DNA of 64,000 nt from positions 558,001 through 622,000 of the forward strand of contig CAKMXJ010000003.1 of the NCBI GenBank assembly GCA_928724745.1. Direction: 5' to 3'. The translations under genes were made by a program, and so were the position numbers. The notes below the pieces were generated by a model. That model did no database searches, had not been told where the DNA came from, and was given only the letters and a program-made list of their open reading frames with translations. Source of the DNA: Anthracocystis setariae (Eukaryota > Basidiomycota > Ustilaginomycetes > Ustilaginales > Ustilaginaceae). Positions 19,582 through 31,284 of the stretch are shown here, one piece after another (position 1 is the stretch's first letter; every line of letters starts with the position of its first letter).

Positions 19582-20835
19582 TTACATATAGATGCCAAAA
19601 GGCTTGAGATTCTCACAACTGTCATACACCTCTGCCATGATCTTCTTAGCTGCCTCTTCGTCCGCACCGATGCCCAAGAACCCTCTTGTCGCTGCTAGCC
19701 TCCTCTCCTGATACTCCCTCTGCCTCTCGCACTGCGAGTACATGACCTGCTTGTAAGCGTTCTCCACGCGACCCTCGAAATTCTTGATGTCTTTTGCGCT
19801 GGTGTCGCCCGTGACAAAGGGGTGGTTGTTGAATTGATGGTCGTTGACGTAGTATGGGATGTGGTGATCCTGCGTCGTACGCTGAGTCTTGTATATGCTT
19901 GATGGCGTCCAAGCGAATTGCGGATCCGGCGTTGTGAAGAGGGATGGCGCGTACGCCAACAGACTGAAGAGACCAAGGACGAGGAGTGGAAGAAGCTGCA
20001 TGAGCATGCTCGCATTCTGCGGTTCAGCTTGCGCTCGTCGTGGACCGGGTCGATGCTGCCTGAATTGGTGAGTTCGCACGCCCGGACCGCCGAACGTGAA
20101 TGTGGTGCCTCCAAATTGTCCTCCCATGCCACCACCACCGAAAAACATGTTGAACAGATCGTTTGGATCGATCTCGTCTGCATACATTCCTCCACCCCGG
20201 AATGGCGTCCCTCTCATGCCTCCAAATGGATGTTGATGGCCTGCCGCTGCCGCTCCTGCTGCTGACCTCGCATTATCTGGATCACCTCCGTACCTATCGT
20301 ACGCTGCACGCTTATCCGCATCTGTCAAAATGGTGAACGCCTTGGAAACGATCTTGAACGCCTCATCTGCACCGGGTGCACCATTCTTGTCCGGATGCAA
20401 TTGGAGCGCGAGTTTTTTATACGCCTTCTTGATTCCGTTCTCATCCACTGTCTTTTCAACGCCAAGGACTGCGTAGAAATCGCCGCCGGCCTTCTTGATG
20501 CGAGTGACAACATCCATCTGTGCTTGTGTATACGCGCGCTTAGGCGCGGTGTGGGCGGTTTCCGAGGCTTTCGATGAAGTTGTCGTCCGCGAGCGGAGGC
20601 CTTCGGCGGATGAAGAGGCAGCGGCAGAGGAGGTGGAAGCGGAAGCGGAAGCAGACGCAGAGGCACCGTTGCCCGAAGCTCCGCTCTTTTCGAGGCGAAT
20701 TAGAAGGGCTTCGGCGGACGGTGTCTTGTAGATGGCGATGCTCTTCTTGGCCCATTTGATGGCAGCAGCTGTATCGCCGTTTGCGTCGTGCTTGAAAGCC
20801 AGCCGAAGGGCTTTCTGTGCATCCTCAGCCTCCAT
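19582..20835 (-). CDS. HLJ1: ER J-domain protein, Hlj1/DNAJB12 type
   Basis: Predicted 417-residue tail-anchored-like Hsp40 that would recruit cytosolic Hsp70 to the ER membrane for quality control. Residues 1-50 are helical and TPR-like ([20 protein letters not shown]), as in DNAJB12/14. A Ser/Ala-rich linker follows. The J domain is about 118-182 with HPD at 147-149. A Gly/Phe-rich region carries [15 protein letters not shown] single membrane helix lies near 275-300 ([19 protein letters not shown]). The C-terminal DUF1977 domain includes PYYVNDHQF and a [12 protein letters not shown] stretch. Start at 20835 gives the conserved N-terminus. Divergent from MDM34. The symbol is by family; yeast Hlj1 is shorter. 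Confidence 0.88.
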   Translation of the reverse strand: MEAEDAQKALRLAFKHDANGDTAAAIKWAKKSIAIYKTPSAEALLIRLEKSGASGNGASASASASASTSSAAASSSAEGLRSRTTTSSKASETAHTAPKRAYTQAQMDVVTRIKKAGGDFYAVLGVEKTVDENGIKKAYKKLALQLHPDKNGAPGADEAFKIVSKAFTILTDADKRAAYDRYGGDPDNARSAAGAAAAGHQHPFGGMRGTPFRGGGMYADEIDPNDLFNMFFGGGGMGGQFGGTTFTFGGPGVRTHQFRQHRPGPRRAQAEPQNASMLMQLLPLLVLGLFSLLAYAPSLFTTPDPQFAWTPSSIYKTQRTTQDHHIPYYVNDHQFNNHPFVTGDTSAKDIKNFEGRVENAYKQVMYSQCERQREYQERRLAATRGFLGIGADEEAAKKIMAEVYDSCENLKPFGIYM

Positions 20836-21660
20836 GGTATCGTTAACTGTTGTGGAGTCGACTTGATTTGAAGATGAAGCAGCGGTGGATTCCCTTTCGT
20901 GGCGTCGAAGCGGCGTTTCCGAAAGATACAGGGGGGGGGGGGGGGTTGGTATGCTATCTGTAGTGACTAGCGCAGGTGATGTGGATGGTTCAGAGTAGCA
21001 GGAACCTTGTGCGGCGTGGAGGAGAAGTGTTGCTTGACCTGAGAAGGATTCGACGAAAGTGTTGCGAGTCTGCGACTTTCGGTTGCCTCTGCCCGGACCT
21101 CTGTTAACTTTGTGGCCCCAACTCTTCTCGCAGAGACAAGCAACGAGCAGACAGCAGGCATACGTGTCGCTATTTGGCCCGAATTATTTATGTCAGAAAA
21201 GAAGGTGTAACAGCTTTCAATTTTTCCGCCAAGTTTCGGGACGTCCGAAAGGGAAATTTTGGCAGCCAAGTTTCGGAAAGTGTCAAGTGTGAAATGGTCG
21301 CGTAAGGTGTGTTGCTTTGGAAAGGACATGCCAAACCTCCGCTGAACCAAACGCAGTTTCGCCTCCACCAGCGCGGACAAACACAATTCTCGATTCCGGT
21401 TCACACTTTTCACAAATCACAAAAAGAGTAGTAAGTAGTAGTGCTGATTCGAATTTGGCCTTCTTCTACAGTGTCTTCCTGCGTCCATTCCTTCTTCACA
21501 GCATCGATTCGAGTCGAATACCGACAACGAGCGCTGGTGCCAATCCGAAACATATCCATGTTGTCGACATTATCGCACTAAGCGCCTGGCCTCGGAGGGC
21601 TCCATTATCCACGCTGTTCCCCCACCGCAGTAGTGATTTGGCCGTGTTGGCCCGCGCAAG
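20836..21660. promoter_or_regulatory. Divergent promoter region HLJ1/MDM34
   Basis: About 825 bases between outward-facing ATGs. It holds a G run near 20931-20945 and no credible gene. Confidence 0.4.
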
Positions 21661-24600
21661 ATGTCGTTCAATTTCAAGTGGCCCACCTTCTCCGAGGAGT
21701 TCCATGAGAGCGCCGCGCAGATGCTCAACAGCGCTCTGAATCGTGGACCCAAGCCTAAAGTGATCGCAGATGATATTCTCGTCGAAGAGCTCGGCATGGG
21801 CACCATCCCACCTGAGCTCGAAATCCTCGAGATAGGCGATCTCGGAACAGACCGCTTCCGCGGCATCTTTCGATTGACATATGCAGGCGACGCACACCTT
21901 GTGCTCAAGACCAAAGTCCAGGCCAACCCGCTCTCCAAACCCAGTCGTCCAGACATTGGTCTTTTCCCATCATCCAGTGCTTCCAGAGGCATTCTCTTTG
22001 CCGCCGCTCCGCTGATTGTGCCCATGCATCTTCGACTTTCATCTGTCAAGCTCCGCGCCATCGTCGTGCTTGTCGTCTCCAAGGCCAAGGGCATCACCCT
22101 CGTCTTCAAGAACGACCCTCTTGAAAGCGTCGAGGTCAGCTCTACCTTTGACAGCGTAGCAGTGATCCAGAAATATCTTCAACAGGAGATCGAAGGTCAG
22201 CTCCGTGAGATGTTTCGCGAGGATCTGCCAGGTATCATTCACAGACTCAGTCAAAAATGGCTCAGCGGCGAGGTCAAGTCGGACAAGGAAAAGGCCAAGC
22301 ACAAGTCTGAAGCCGAGGATCTAAGAACGCCGCCGTCCAGGGCTAAAGAAACTACACTCACAAGATCGTTAAGCGAGCCCCTGACCATCCTTGAAACTGC
22401 CTCCACCCCTGCCGGTACACCAAAGCGTTCTCAATCAAAAGCAAGGAAATCACAGCAAGCAAGGTCCGGCGGCAGTGTGGCTTGCTTGGCCGTGTCACCC
22501 AGTCGCTCTCCGCCAAAAGCTCGCGGTGGTATCAGACGTCCTCGTCACATTGCTAGGTCAGCATCCACATCATCCGCCCTTCTTCAGAACGACCTTCCCA
22601 CTACCCATTCGTCGCCATTCGATGCCGCCTTCCCCGATATCGAAAACTACGACCCAACTTATGGCCTTCGCCCCGATGATTTGCCCACCCACAGCGGCTT
22701 CTCCGGTCTCGGTCGCTTGGCTCAACGAGGTTCTGCCGGTCTCAAGGACTTGACAACATCACCCACCTTCGGCTTGGCTGATATCAGCACGGAAGGCAAG
22801 GCCGATGTCGATCTTGATGGAGCCGCCGTGTTCGAGGATTTCGAGAGAGCCTCCGACTACGTTGAATCGGACCCCGACAGAGCTGGCGAGCACAGCACTT
22901 TGCCGGATGGGCAACAAACCGACGAAGAAGCGACTTCAGACACCGATCAAGAAGGCACGTCTGATGACGTCGCAGATGATGTTTCAGATCTGGATCCGAA
23001 CGAACACAGCAGCATGGTCGACACCTCGATCGACTACACCCGTTTTGGATACCCGCCTGCCTCTGCTGCTTTTTCGGACACTCACGAGTTGAATCGTGCC
23101 TCATCCATCATCTTCGACGATGAGCCGCAGTCTTCTACGAAGCGAGGCAAGCGTGACTCGGTGTCTGGCCGTGCTCGACGACCTTCATCCAGCAGATCGG
23201 AAAGGTCCGCTACATCCTCGGCCCAAAGACGCAAGCCGCAGCCCGAAGTCGTCTACGAGACAATCCCCGCTGTCGGAGGCGGAACCGTAACAAGACCCAG
23301 AGTGTACCACATTGCAAGCAAGGTGCAACCGCCCGAAGTCGATTGGGACGACGAGGACACTGCTCGACCATCTCAGTATGGCGGCACGCCCTCAACAAGA
23401 ACAGGCGCAACTCGTTTCGGCTCCGACTACGGCAGCGCCACCATGGGTGCACAAAGCTCGCGAACCAACACCGTCCGAGGTATGCACAACTCCCCTCAGC
23501 TTGGCTCCGCCTTCGTCTCCCGCGATAGCAGCGAAGAGAGTTTGGTAGACCTCCCACCCGAGTCGTATCACAGCAGCGATGCGTCAAACCATCAGCATGC
23601 ATTCGACGGTGGGCGGTCTTCGGTGTCAGGCTCGGATCCAAGGCTCCCGTTGACCAGTCGAGAGTCTTCTTTCCGCGAGTTTTCAAGCCAAGGCTTCCAC
23701 GATCACAGCGCTGCAAGCACTGCACCAACATCGTCCCAATCGCTAAATTGGGACATCCATAATGGAAATGGACCAGCTCATGCCCAAGCATCGCATGAAC
23801 CACCATCCAGCTCTGGCATCAAGTTCATCAGAAACAAGAGCGCGAAACATCAGCGCTCGCAGACGATGGGAAATGACCGGGCTGGCTTCGTTTTGCGCCG
23901 TCCAGGCATAGGCCCTGATATGGCAGCCACCCCTGCTCGCAGTCGTGCGTCAGTTGCATCCCGCCCCGGCTTCATCACGTATGCCACCTCTCCACCGGGT
24001 GAAGCGGCCAGCTGGCAGCGCAGCCCAACACAGCGACCTCTTTCTGATCGGGATGCCGCCGCATTCTCAACGTCACCAGGTGGGGCGCAGGACATGCTGT
24101 CGATCTCGCCGTTCCGTGATTCAAGCTTGTACCATGCAAGCCTGAGAAATGCAGCCCACGTAGCAGGGCCTTTTGCCAGCGCAAGCAACAGCCCACAGAC
24201 GGCGAACCAGGCAAGAGGTGCTCAATCGAGTACTGATCCCACGAAGCTGTCCATCGACGCTTCTGCACACTTTCTGGACTTGGTCAAGTCAAATCATACT
24301 TTGAGTCCTTTCACGAGGAACATGGAGCACTTCACTGTGCGCAGTGCGCCCGTGACTCCTGGTTGGCAGACAATGTCTGCCAGCGCCAGTGTCGTTGGAA
24401 GTAGTGCTGCAAGTGGCACTGGCACTACCAGTGGAAGCTCTCAGACCGGACCGAAACCTGGTAAGAGCAGCAGCGGTAATGCGGCAAAACAGACGTCTGG
24501 GAATCTGGCTGCATCAGAAAGGGCACACCGTGACAACGTTCCTGCCCCTCCCGCTTCGGGCTTGCCTGCGAGACGACGTCGAACTTTCCAGCTCGGAGGC

Positions 24601-24903
24601 TCCAAATCTCAGGACGATAGCGCAAAGTCCGACTCTCAGGACAGGCGTCCATCGCAAGACCATCGCGCAATTCCAAGCATCGACATTCCCGCGACAGACA
24701 AATATGGTTTCTCTCGCTTCGCAGGCTCCGGTCCGAAAGCTTTCAAGGCGCCTAGCTCATCGTCTTCGTCGGTCGCCGATTCCAGCAAGGGTATCCGATC
24801 GGGGATCAAGGAGTTACGCAGACGAAGCCGGCCCGATTCGATGGGCCCGCCATCCGAAGCAGCACGGTTGAGCGCGCTCCGTTGGGAGGCGATCCGCGAA
24901 TAG
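21661..24903 (+). CDS. MDM34: ERMES complex subunit Mdm34
   Basis: Predicted 1080-residue outer-mitochondrial-membrane subunit of the ER-mitochondria encounter structure, a lipid-transfer tether. The N-terminus MSFNFKWPTFSEEF is typical of Mdm34. The SMP lipid-binding domain covers about 1-205, with LEILEIGDLGTDRFRGIFRL, the beta-rich LRLSSVKLRAIVVLVVSKAKG and the ending VAVIQKYLQQEIEGQLREMF. The rest, over 800 residues, is Ser/Pro/Arg-rich and likely disordered, with acidic patches near 400-460 and many SP/TP sites. Yeast Mdm34 is about 460 residues, so the tail is greatly expanded. A short conserved-looking basic block (RRRRTFQLGG) lies near residue 975. One uninterrupted frame; no splice signal was needed. 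Confidence 0.92.
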   Translation: MSFNFKWPTFSEEFHESAAQMLNSALNRGPKPKVIADDILVEELGMGTIPPELEILEIGDLGTDRFRGIFRLTYAGDAHLVLKTKVQANPLSKPSRPDIGLFPSSSASRGILFAAAPLIVPMHLRLSSVKLRAIVVLVVSKAKGITLVFKNDPLESVEVSSTFDSVAVIQKYLQQEIEGQLREMFREDLPGIIHRLSQKWLSGEVKSDKEKAKHKSEAEDLRTPPSRAKETTLTRSLSEPLTILETASTPAGTPKRSQSKARKSQQARSGGSVACLAVSPSRSPPKARGGIRRPRHIARSASTSSALLQNDLPTTHSSPFDAAFPDIENYDPTYGLRPDDLPTHSGFSGLGRLAQRGSAGLKDLTTSPTFGLADISTEGKADVDLDGAAVFEDFERASDYVESDPDRAGEHSTLPDGQQTDEEATSDTDQEGTSDDVADDVSDLDPNEHSSMVDTSIDYTRFGYPPASAAFSDTHELNRASSIIFDDEPQSSTKRGKRDSVSGRARRPSSSRSERSATSSAQRRKPQPEVVYETIPAVGGGTVTRPRVYHIASKVQPPEVDWDDEDTARPSQYGGTPSTRTGATRFGSDYGSATMGAQSSRTNTVRGMHNSPQLGSAFVSRDSSEESLVDLPPESYHSSDASNHQHAFDGGRSSVSGSDPRLPLTSRESSFREFSSQGFHDHSAASTAPTSSQSLNWDIHNGNGPAHAQASHEPPSSSGIKFIRNKSAKHQRSQTMGNDRAGFVLRRPGIGPDMAATPARSRASVASRPGFITYATSPPGEAASWQRSPTQRPLSDRDAAAFSTSPGGAQDMLSISPFRDSSLYHASLRNAAHVAGPFASASNSPQTANQARGAQSSTDPTKLSIDASAHFLDLVKSNHTLSPFTRNMEHFTVRSAPVTPGWQTMSASASVVGSSAASGTGTTSGSSQTGPKPGKSSSGNAAKQTSGNLAASERAHRDNVPAPPASGLPARRRRTFQLGGSKSQDDSAKSDSQDRRPSQDHRAIPSIDIPATDKYGFSRFAGSGPKAFKAPSSSSSSVADSSKGIRSGIKELRRRSRPDSMGPPSEAARLSALRWEAIRE

Positions 24904-26110
24904 GGCACATGTCAAATTGACTTATCATAGATATCCCGATAGAACACTTGGCGCTGTCATCAGCTCTCATGATCAACATACCGTAGTGCCAATGACCCTC
25001 TCGGTTGCAGGATCACATACCTTGGCCTTTGCAACGCAATGTTCTCCTGAATCTCTCGCTTAGTTTGTGCTGTCTTGGCGGCCTGCCGTACACATGCTAA
25101 TGTGTTTACGTGCTGGAGTTCATACGATGTGATAAGGATGCTGGAATGCGGCGTCAGGCTAGCGTCAGACAGATTGGGTCGACGAGAATAGGGGTGGTTA
25201 TGGAGGTTGTGGGCATTGCTTTGTCGAGTGGGCTAAGGGGCCCCTGCATGAATGGATCAGGCTTCTTAGCGGGAGTACGATCGTTGTGCTGTCTTTCATG
25301 AGACCGCCGGTGAACAATGGTTGGACTATGGTGTACATAGCCGAGGGGTTAGTACCACAGCGAGTGGGCACCAGTGTCTTGGCTCTCTCGCTTGAATGGA
25401 CAGGACCGCTGAGGCGGGATCACAAGCATGCGGTCTGCAGCACGGCTGTTGCAAAGAACCTCGCATGGGTTCCGGCATGAGTCTGAAAGTTGTGTAGCTC
25501 TATACTGTACTGTTTAGAATCCGGCGTCGCCACCCTAGGGAGGGAGCGCTAGGCAAGTCTTGGCAGAGCGTCCCAAGATGCAGCATTGCAGTTGCTGAAT
25601 AGCACGGTTCGCTGGTTGGCTGATTTTGATCTATGTTAGCTTGATGACTCTCACAAATATTTTGGCGGGAAAGAAATTGACCGACAGACACCGCACGGTG
25701 CCACTAGAGAGGAGACATCCGTGAGAGGCAAACCTGCACTTTGCGAAAAAATTGGCAGCTTGTTCCGACACCTCTGGCCTCGCCTGCTCAGCTAGCATAG
25801 AATTCGCAACCACACGACATCGCAGGCGGTTCGCCTCAACTCCTCACAAGCCATAAATCTTTGCTTACCGCTGCGATCGAGAAGGTCACACGCTCTGTTA
25901 TCAACCCGTCATCAAGGATACTCTTGAGCAATTGCGGAGGTCGGGGCGTATCCGTTGATCTAAAGCTGATTCAACCACATACTTACGGTGGGGACCCGCA
26001 ATTTCGTAATTGATTACAGTTTGCGGTGGGGAATAGTAGGGTGGGGAGGAGGAGCTGGGATCAAATTCACGAAAAAACCAAAAAAAAAAAAAAAAAAAAA
26101 AAAAACTTTA

Positions 26111-26497
26111 GGGGGTATCACTTTGGCGAGTTTATTATTTACGCGTGTTATTTTTTGGCGAGTTTCTCAGACCAAACTGAACACCCCAAAAGAAACTCGT
26201 GTTTGTGAAAATCCAGATCGCATATCGGGTCTTTCAAAGTCCGATATCTTAATGAAAGAGCCCGATTTTGAATCCGGAATTTTTGGACCATAATTTTATT
26301 GCATTTTTAAACAGATTTTTTAATTATTTGGAAATTAAAGTAAACGAGTTTTTTGCAATACCAGGTCCGGGCCTGGGTTTTTGATTTTGGACGAGTTTTT
26401 GCAATTTGGCAGAGCTTACATAAGCGGCTGGGGAAATTTAAAAAACCCGTCACAAAAAAACACGTGTAAATAATAAACTCACCAAAGTGATACCCCC
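26111..26497. mobile_element. MITE-like element with ~50-bp terminal inverted repeats
   Basis: The left end begins GGGGGTATCACTTTGG and continues through GAGTTTATTATTTAC to about 26165. The right end (about 26443-26497) is its inverted copy, finishing CCAAAGTGATACCCCC. The arms differ at only a few positions. The 280-base interior is A/T-rich and non-coding, unlike the flanks. A long A tract ends just before the left arm. No clear target-site duplication is visible (TTTA to the left, TTTT to the right). Most likely a non-autonomous DNA transposon; the superfamily is not determined. Confidence 0.7.
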
Positions 26498-29400
26498 TTT
26501 TGTCGGCTTCGGCCAATTTTCGCACAAATCATGAGGGAAAAGGGCTGGCTAGCCAAGCCACTTGCCACTCCGCTTTTCCGCAAGGGTCACGGGTTGAAGG
26601 CCAAGAAAAGGGATGCCGACCATTCCTGAACCTCTGACGTCGAGCCGGCGAAAAGGCAGGTCCAAATGACCGCCAAGGACTGACCGACCAACATTTGGTT
26701 CGGATGAGGCCACGCTACAATACATCACACGACCGAGCAGGCTCCGTCATTCATCGGTCGATATCCACAGCTTGCCAAGACTGTCCGATTTGGATCGCAT
26801 CACTTCGTGCTTCCCCGCTGCCCCACACTTGCTGAATGAAAGACCGCAGCAGCTGAGTTCAAGGACGAAACGATAACGTACAAGGGTCAAAGTTTCGCAG
26901 TCGCTGGCGTACCGCAATGTGGATCTGGTGCCGCGGCAGTTGAAGGGTCGACTTGTCGTGCATTCAGAAGGCCGACTTCGAAAAAGGGTGAGCAGACATA
27001 GCCAGGAAGAACGAGACATGCCATCGGCAACATCAAGACTGATCGATTAGGTCTCCTTTGTTGCGCCGCGGGAAAGCCGGCCATGTTGGTCACTCAGTGC
27101 ATCCGATCAGCTTGTGCCTTTCCAATGCTGCCCGCTCTGTCTCATCGGCAAGGCTTTGGCGTGGCTGTGGATCCTGAAAACGTTTACGTTCCTGTGAGGC
27201 TCAGTCTCTACGGCATCGGCTGGGTCGAAGCGGCGGGCGGGCGCTAGCGACGGCTTACACATGATCTCAATTGTCACAAGCACCAATCGCTTGGAAGCAG
27301 CGAGGTCGGACCGGTCGACGAACGAGCAGGACCGATCACGCAAAGGACGAAGACACCATTATCTAGGATCGGAAAACAGAATCAGAGACCGAAATTGACC
27401 CTCACAAAAGTAATTTTTTTTCCCTTCCAACAATTGGAACATCCTGTTGTGGCTTTTGGATTGCCCGGCATCTCTATCTGTAGCTTTTCGGCAGACTTGC
27501 AGGCTGTTGCATTGGTGCCTTGGCGGACTTGGACGATCTTGAATACCGTACCAGCCATGTCAGGCGACGTAACTAAAGTACTCCCATCCGCTACTGCCAT
27601 GCTCCACCGGACATTCCACCACAATGCGGAAGGCTTCCATAACAGCTCTGCCTTGCGTACAATCCCGTCTGTATTTGAAATCTGACCGCGAACAAGCCAC
27701 CTACCTTACCCTGGCAGTGCAGGTTGAATTCCTCAATCAGAGCTGTGGCCAAGATAGTAGTGAAGCGACTCGCAAATCGTTGAACAAGGGACTTGAACAC
27801 GATCGACTCAGACCACGCGAAAGGACGGGATGGTTGGTGCTTTTCTGGTCGAGCCACGAGACTGAAGAAAGAAAAATTCTCCGGCGAAAACCAGAGTGCC
27901 TGGTGGGTGAGGTTTTTGTCTCAGCCAAAGGCGAAGCGGGAATCAGAATTTGGGGGAGGAGCGAGATCGCCACGGGGGCCAACCCTTGACCCACCCACAT
28001 GATCTGCCAAAAAAAAAATAAAAAATAAAATTCGCCAATCACACCCACACAAAATCCAACAGGCAATCTTCTTCCGGTCAATTGTCACATCTCGTTTCGG
28101 TCATCGAGTACCACAATCGTTTGTTCGGCCCGCCTTGGAGCGTCCGGCTAGAGATGCAAGATAAGGACCAGATTATTATAGAAGCAGAGATGAGGATTGC
28201 GACATCCCTTACAATGCAATGCGGACCAGTTCTGTATTTGCGCGATTTGAAGCTGGTTGCGTCAACTTAAGAGGTGTTATTTTATGCCAGAGCGAGCATA
28301 TTGACCGGTGACCATATCCCTCCTGGAACAACAGCATGTTGAGAGACATGTCTTGTACGCTGCAACGCGGAGCTTCAACAAAGCCTGTTGGACTCTTCTC
28401 CCCAGTACTAAGCCATTGACTACTCCTTGCAAGAATACCGTGATGGTCTGCTGCTCAAGTCGCATCCAACGGACCAAGCAAGCAACAGAACCGATCTAGG
28501 CATGCACCTCAAGCGAGAGAGGCACGAGCGTAGGATGTGCAGGGGTCCAAGCGTGGCCAAGCATTCCTAGTGTTGGGATCTTGGCAGAATTCGAGCGCCA
28601 AGCAACGGCCGTGTTGAATGCGAGACACGTTTAGTCAATTTCTTCTTGAACCACTCGGTTGGCGGATGTCTCCTGTCGACACCAGAACGGATCAAATCAA
28701 AGTTGAAATACTGAATTACAAACGCGAAATGCAACCATGCTGTGTCGGTCGTCGCCCCTAAGCTAATGCGTCCGTCTTTGTTACTATGCTCGAGGGTTCA
28801 AAGCGGCTTGTATTTGTACTGAGGAGGCGTCTGAATACAAAGGCAAGGAAAAAGACAAGCAACTCTTGCTACCATCTACGCAGAGGTAACGCAAGCAGAC
28901 GCAGGCTTTGTCTCAACATGATATGCTTGAATGAGGAAGCTAACCGAGTTACAAAAGGGAAGAATATTTCCTGCAGGCTTAGCCCAGTACAGCACCTCGA
29001 TTGGGGTAGAAATTAGTCTAGCCAGAAACACGCAGGTTTTGCTGCTAGAGAAGAGCAAACACTGCATCCTTGCTTGGCTGCGCATGCTGCTCAACTCCGA
29101 AAATGCACAGTACTACTCTGTACATTGCTGTACTGCAGTCGATCATCTTGAACTTCTTGACTGCCCTGGACCTCCTTCACGCCGTCTTCGGGATAATCTC
29201 TGCATTAGTGAACAATCGACACCGCAGCACTTGAGTCGATCTTTGCAGCAAACAACACGAAGAAGCTGGTTGGCGGAGATTTGATTGGCTGAAGACACTA
29301 ACAAGGAGCGCTGACGGGACGTTGCGACGCCAAAATGAAACGAGCTTGTTTTGCAAATTTTGGCAAAGAAACTTGGAAGCCTGCAGATTGTACTGCACTC

Positions 29401-30652
29401 TGCTGTACAGAACGGTACACAGTATGTTTTGAACTTGAGACAGGAAAGCCAGGCAACCTCAGAAGCGAGCCTTGACTGCTAAGCGCGTTCCCGGCGAGGG
29501 GTCTCATATGGCACCAAGTCTGTTGAGTTCAAGAGGAACGTGACCATGGTCGGCAAAATTCGGTTTGATAGACAAGCAACCGGCCTCGGGAGGGCATATA
29601 CAGTACACATGCCTAGACAGACAGCTTGGCAACCGTGTCGCTCGCTTCCAGAACGAGGTGAGCAGAGCAACCCTCAATTCCAAGCCAAGTGGATCCCAAA
29701 TCTAAACCCTTCTTGTGGCCGGGGCGTCCGGTGCGAGCCTGCTTGTAAAGCGATGTCAGTGAACCAACGGATCAGATATCGAAATGGACCAGCCAGCAAC
29801 CCGACACGAAACTTTGGTATCTTTGTCGCACCAAGTTTAAAAGTTGTTGCGTCGGCTGAATCAGACAGATGATCATCCACCCACGCGATTAAGAATGGGC
29901 GAAATTGCCAAGGGAAATCGAAAGCAAAGCACACGATTCGGTATCTGACAGGTGTATATGTCAATTCATGCCTGCATAACGGCACTTCGACAGTCTTTGC
30001 CTTTACAAGGCCAATTTGCTTGCATGTTGGTCTTTTCTGACACATTTAATGGGGTCTCGCAACCGACCGCCCACTTTTTTTTTTTTTTTTTTTTTTTTTT
30101 AATTCTTTTGTTTGCAAAAACTTGTATTGTCTGGTTCGCCCACTTTATGTCTCTATGCTGCACCCTGCAGGCTATTGCCGTTGCAAGCGTAGCGATATGT
30201 TTTGCATTCTGGTCCCCCAAGCTCGATGGAGGAGGGACAACCCACCAAGTCGACGTCGGCCTTTAGAGGCGAAATTTGTCTGCCGCATCTCAAATGCCTG
30301 CCGATTGGCCAAGATTCTGCGAGATATGAAGGCCATGCCTGCCGGGCCCTACTATTGTACAGGAGTCAGCTTGTGTGACTGTTGGTCTGTCTGTCTGTCT
30401 GTGCTTGACCGGAACTGTTCCTATGGGCCTGGATTGGCCTTCGTTTTTTTCGCTTTTTTTCGGTTGACCCGACGACAAGAAGAGCAACGAGCCCTCGACC
30501 CTCCTCCGCCTGTTTGCATGGACGGCATCAAGAAACGCTGTTGTTTTTGATCTTTTTGGGCGCAGGTGTGTGTGCTTGCTTGCTTGCTTGCGTGCGGTCC
30601 GCCGCTATTGCATCTTCGACGATTGTCTTTGAATAAGGCCGATCCCAAAGAG

Positions 30653-30658
30653 TATATA
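30653..30658 (+). promoter_or_regulatory. TATA box of the proton ATPase gene
   Basis: TATATA within AGAGTATATAGTC, followed by a C/T-rich stretch (30690-30740). It is about 630 bases before the ATG, which fits a long, possibly spliced, 5' leader. Confidence 0.45.
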
Positions 30659-30925
30659 GTCAATCTACATCCCTGTGCTTATCGTCCCAGCCCGCCCTCA
30701 CCTTTACCATCCTTCTCCTCCTCCCTCCTTCCGTTCGCTTCGCCCCCGACGCTACGGAAAAAGAGATTAGGCACAAGCGCCGTCTCAATCCATCAAGCTC
30801 TGCCTTTCAACTTTCGATAGTCGAAAGCAGTTTGCTCCTTCCCTTCGTTCACATCGACGGATCTCGCAACTCAGTTTGTCTGATCCTTAGTCCCGAGCGA
30901 AATCGAGATAGAAGTCACTTACAGG

Positions 30926-31272
30926 GTAAGTTCATTTCCTGTTCTTTCAATCCCTTCGCTTCCTGCAAACCAGAATCGCCACTCCTCTTTCTTTCGGATT
31001 TTCACCCGAAACAGGGGCTTGCGGAGGCATGCACTGGACGCGGCAGATGATTCGCAAAGCTGGTGCCGATTTCATTGCCAAGCCACACGTTGCGACAGCG
31101 CAATAGACTGGCAAGATATGAGATCTCGCTCCTTCCGCCCACCTCAAGACCTTGCCCTTGACATTTATACTGACATTCCTATGCTTCTTGCTTTCGCTTA
31201 TAAAACCCATTCAAAATCCAGAAGCTTCCTCTTCTGTAGTTCTCCCTCTTCCCCCTTTTCCTCACTCCCCAG
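30926..31272 (+). other. Possible 5'-leader intron of the proton ATPase gene
   Basis: A strong donor GTAAGT at 30926 and a pyrimidine-rich acceptor CTCCCCAG ending at 31272, twelve bases before the ATG, could bound a 347-base leader intron. An alternative acceptor (AAACAG near 31014) exists. Inferred from signals only. Confidence 0.35.
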
Positions 31273-31284
31273 CTCTCCGTCAAA

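Larger units (their letters stand above)
24904..31284. other. 6.4-kb gene-poor region upstream of the proton ATPase
   Basis: The longest stretch without a credible gene. Open frames are all short (at most about 140 residues), overlap in several frames and show no domains or the codon bias seen elsewhere. It contains the inverted-repeat element at 26111-26497 with a long A tract just before it, an A-rich stretch near 28008-28030, a T tract near 30076-30100, and several GTACTG/CAGTAC motifs (near 25503, 29110, 29389 and 29589). From about 30640 onward it looks like the ATPase promoter and leader. It may hold decayed insertions, unannotated noncoding RNA, or extended regulatory DNA. Confidence 0.5.

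Noticed and set aside
27624..27989. Overlapping frames on both strands inside the gene-poor gap
   Set aside because: Short, mutually overlapping, no recognisable similarity; likely chance.
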